Below are positions 39,232 through 39,380 of a stretch of DNA of 39,380 nucleotides, in pieces (the stretch's first letter is position 1; the number at the start of each line of letters is the position of its first letter). Position numbers and translations under genes: made by a program. The DNA comes from an uncultured Clostridia bacterium. GTDB taxonomy: Bacteria > Bacillota > Clostridia > TANB77 > CAG-508. The notes under the pieces were generated by a model. That model was not told the origin of the DNA, searched no databases, and worked only from the letters and a program-made list of their open reading frames with translations. The stretch is taken from contig CATLEX010000005.1 of the NCBI GenBank assembly GCA_949927455.1, positions 1 to 39,380 of the forward strand. The letters run 5' to 3'.

Positions 39232-39380
39232 ATGATCTATAATTTTACAAATATTTTGATGATAAAGATGGCTATATTTATATGCACCTTGCTTAATTAC
39301 TTGTTTATTATTAAAACCATCTTTTTGTTCTATAAATTCGTTCATAACTTCTTTCCTTACATCATCTTCTTCAAATATAT
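39211..39380 (-). CDS. C-terminal part of an unidentified CDS truncated by the window edge
   Basis: Open minus frame IFEEDDVRKEVMNEFIEQKDGFNNKQVIKQGAYKYSHLYHQNICKIIDHKYVVMI*. Confidence 0.5.
   Translation of the reverse strand, partial: IFEEDDVRKEVMNEFIEQKDGFNNKQVIKQGAYKYSHLYHQNICKIIDHKYVVMI

Noticed and set aside
1-39380. CRISPR array, rRNA, tRNA genes, transposase or phage genes
   Set aside because: No regularly spaced repeats, RNA gene signatures or mobile-element proteins recognised in the window.

Overview
AT-rich (low-GC) Clostridia-like chromosomal window from a sporulation-lineage Firmicute. Nearly all genes are on the minus strand. Recognisable genes include an XRE regulator, TfoX_C, an autoregulated MarR, SpoIIQ-like M23, metK, pcrA, htpX, lemA, tatD, acpS, an HD hydrolase, a WG-repeat protein, spoIIE, an orphan BlaI, a PiT transporter, two DacF-type D,D-carboxypeptidases flanking comEA, an LCP protein, cvpA, a DUF5711-like protein, a four-subunit 2-oxoacid:ferredoxin oxidoreductase operon with an embedded small membrane ORF, two giant surface proteins (Ig-like/LPYTG and thioester/DUF11), a two-gene ABC exporter and a CwlD-like amidase. 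Most striking observation: three genes (spoIIE, the LCP gene, the DUF5711-like gene) are each split by a +1 frameshift. In all three the shift point is an in-frame CGG followed by A, and skipping the C turns CGGA into a GGA (Gly) codon that restores the expected protein. By an eye scan of every CCG/CGG trinucleotide in the other genes I found no other in-frame CGG codon. CGG therefore looks like an avoided, possibly unassigned codon that drives +1 frameshifting or quadruplet decoding. Other points: an in-frame TAA in the SpoIIE phosphatase domain, a paired ~110-bp hairpin repeat family, a decayed XRE-HTH remnant missed by the ORF track, and a textbook MarR operator/promoter with a third operator copy downstream.
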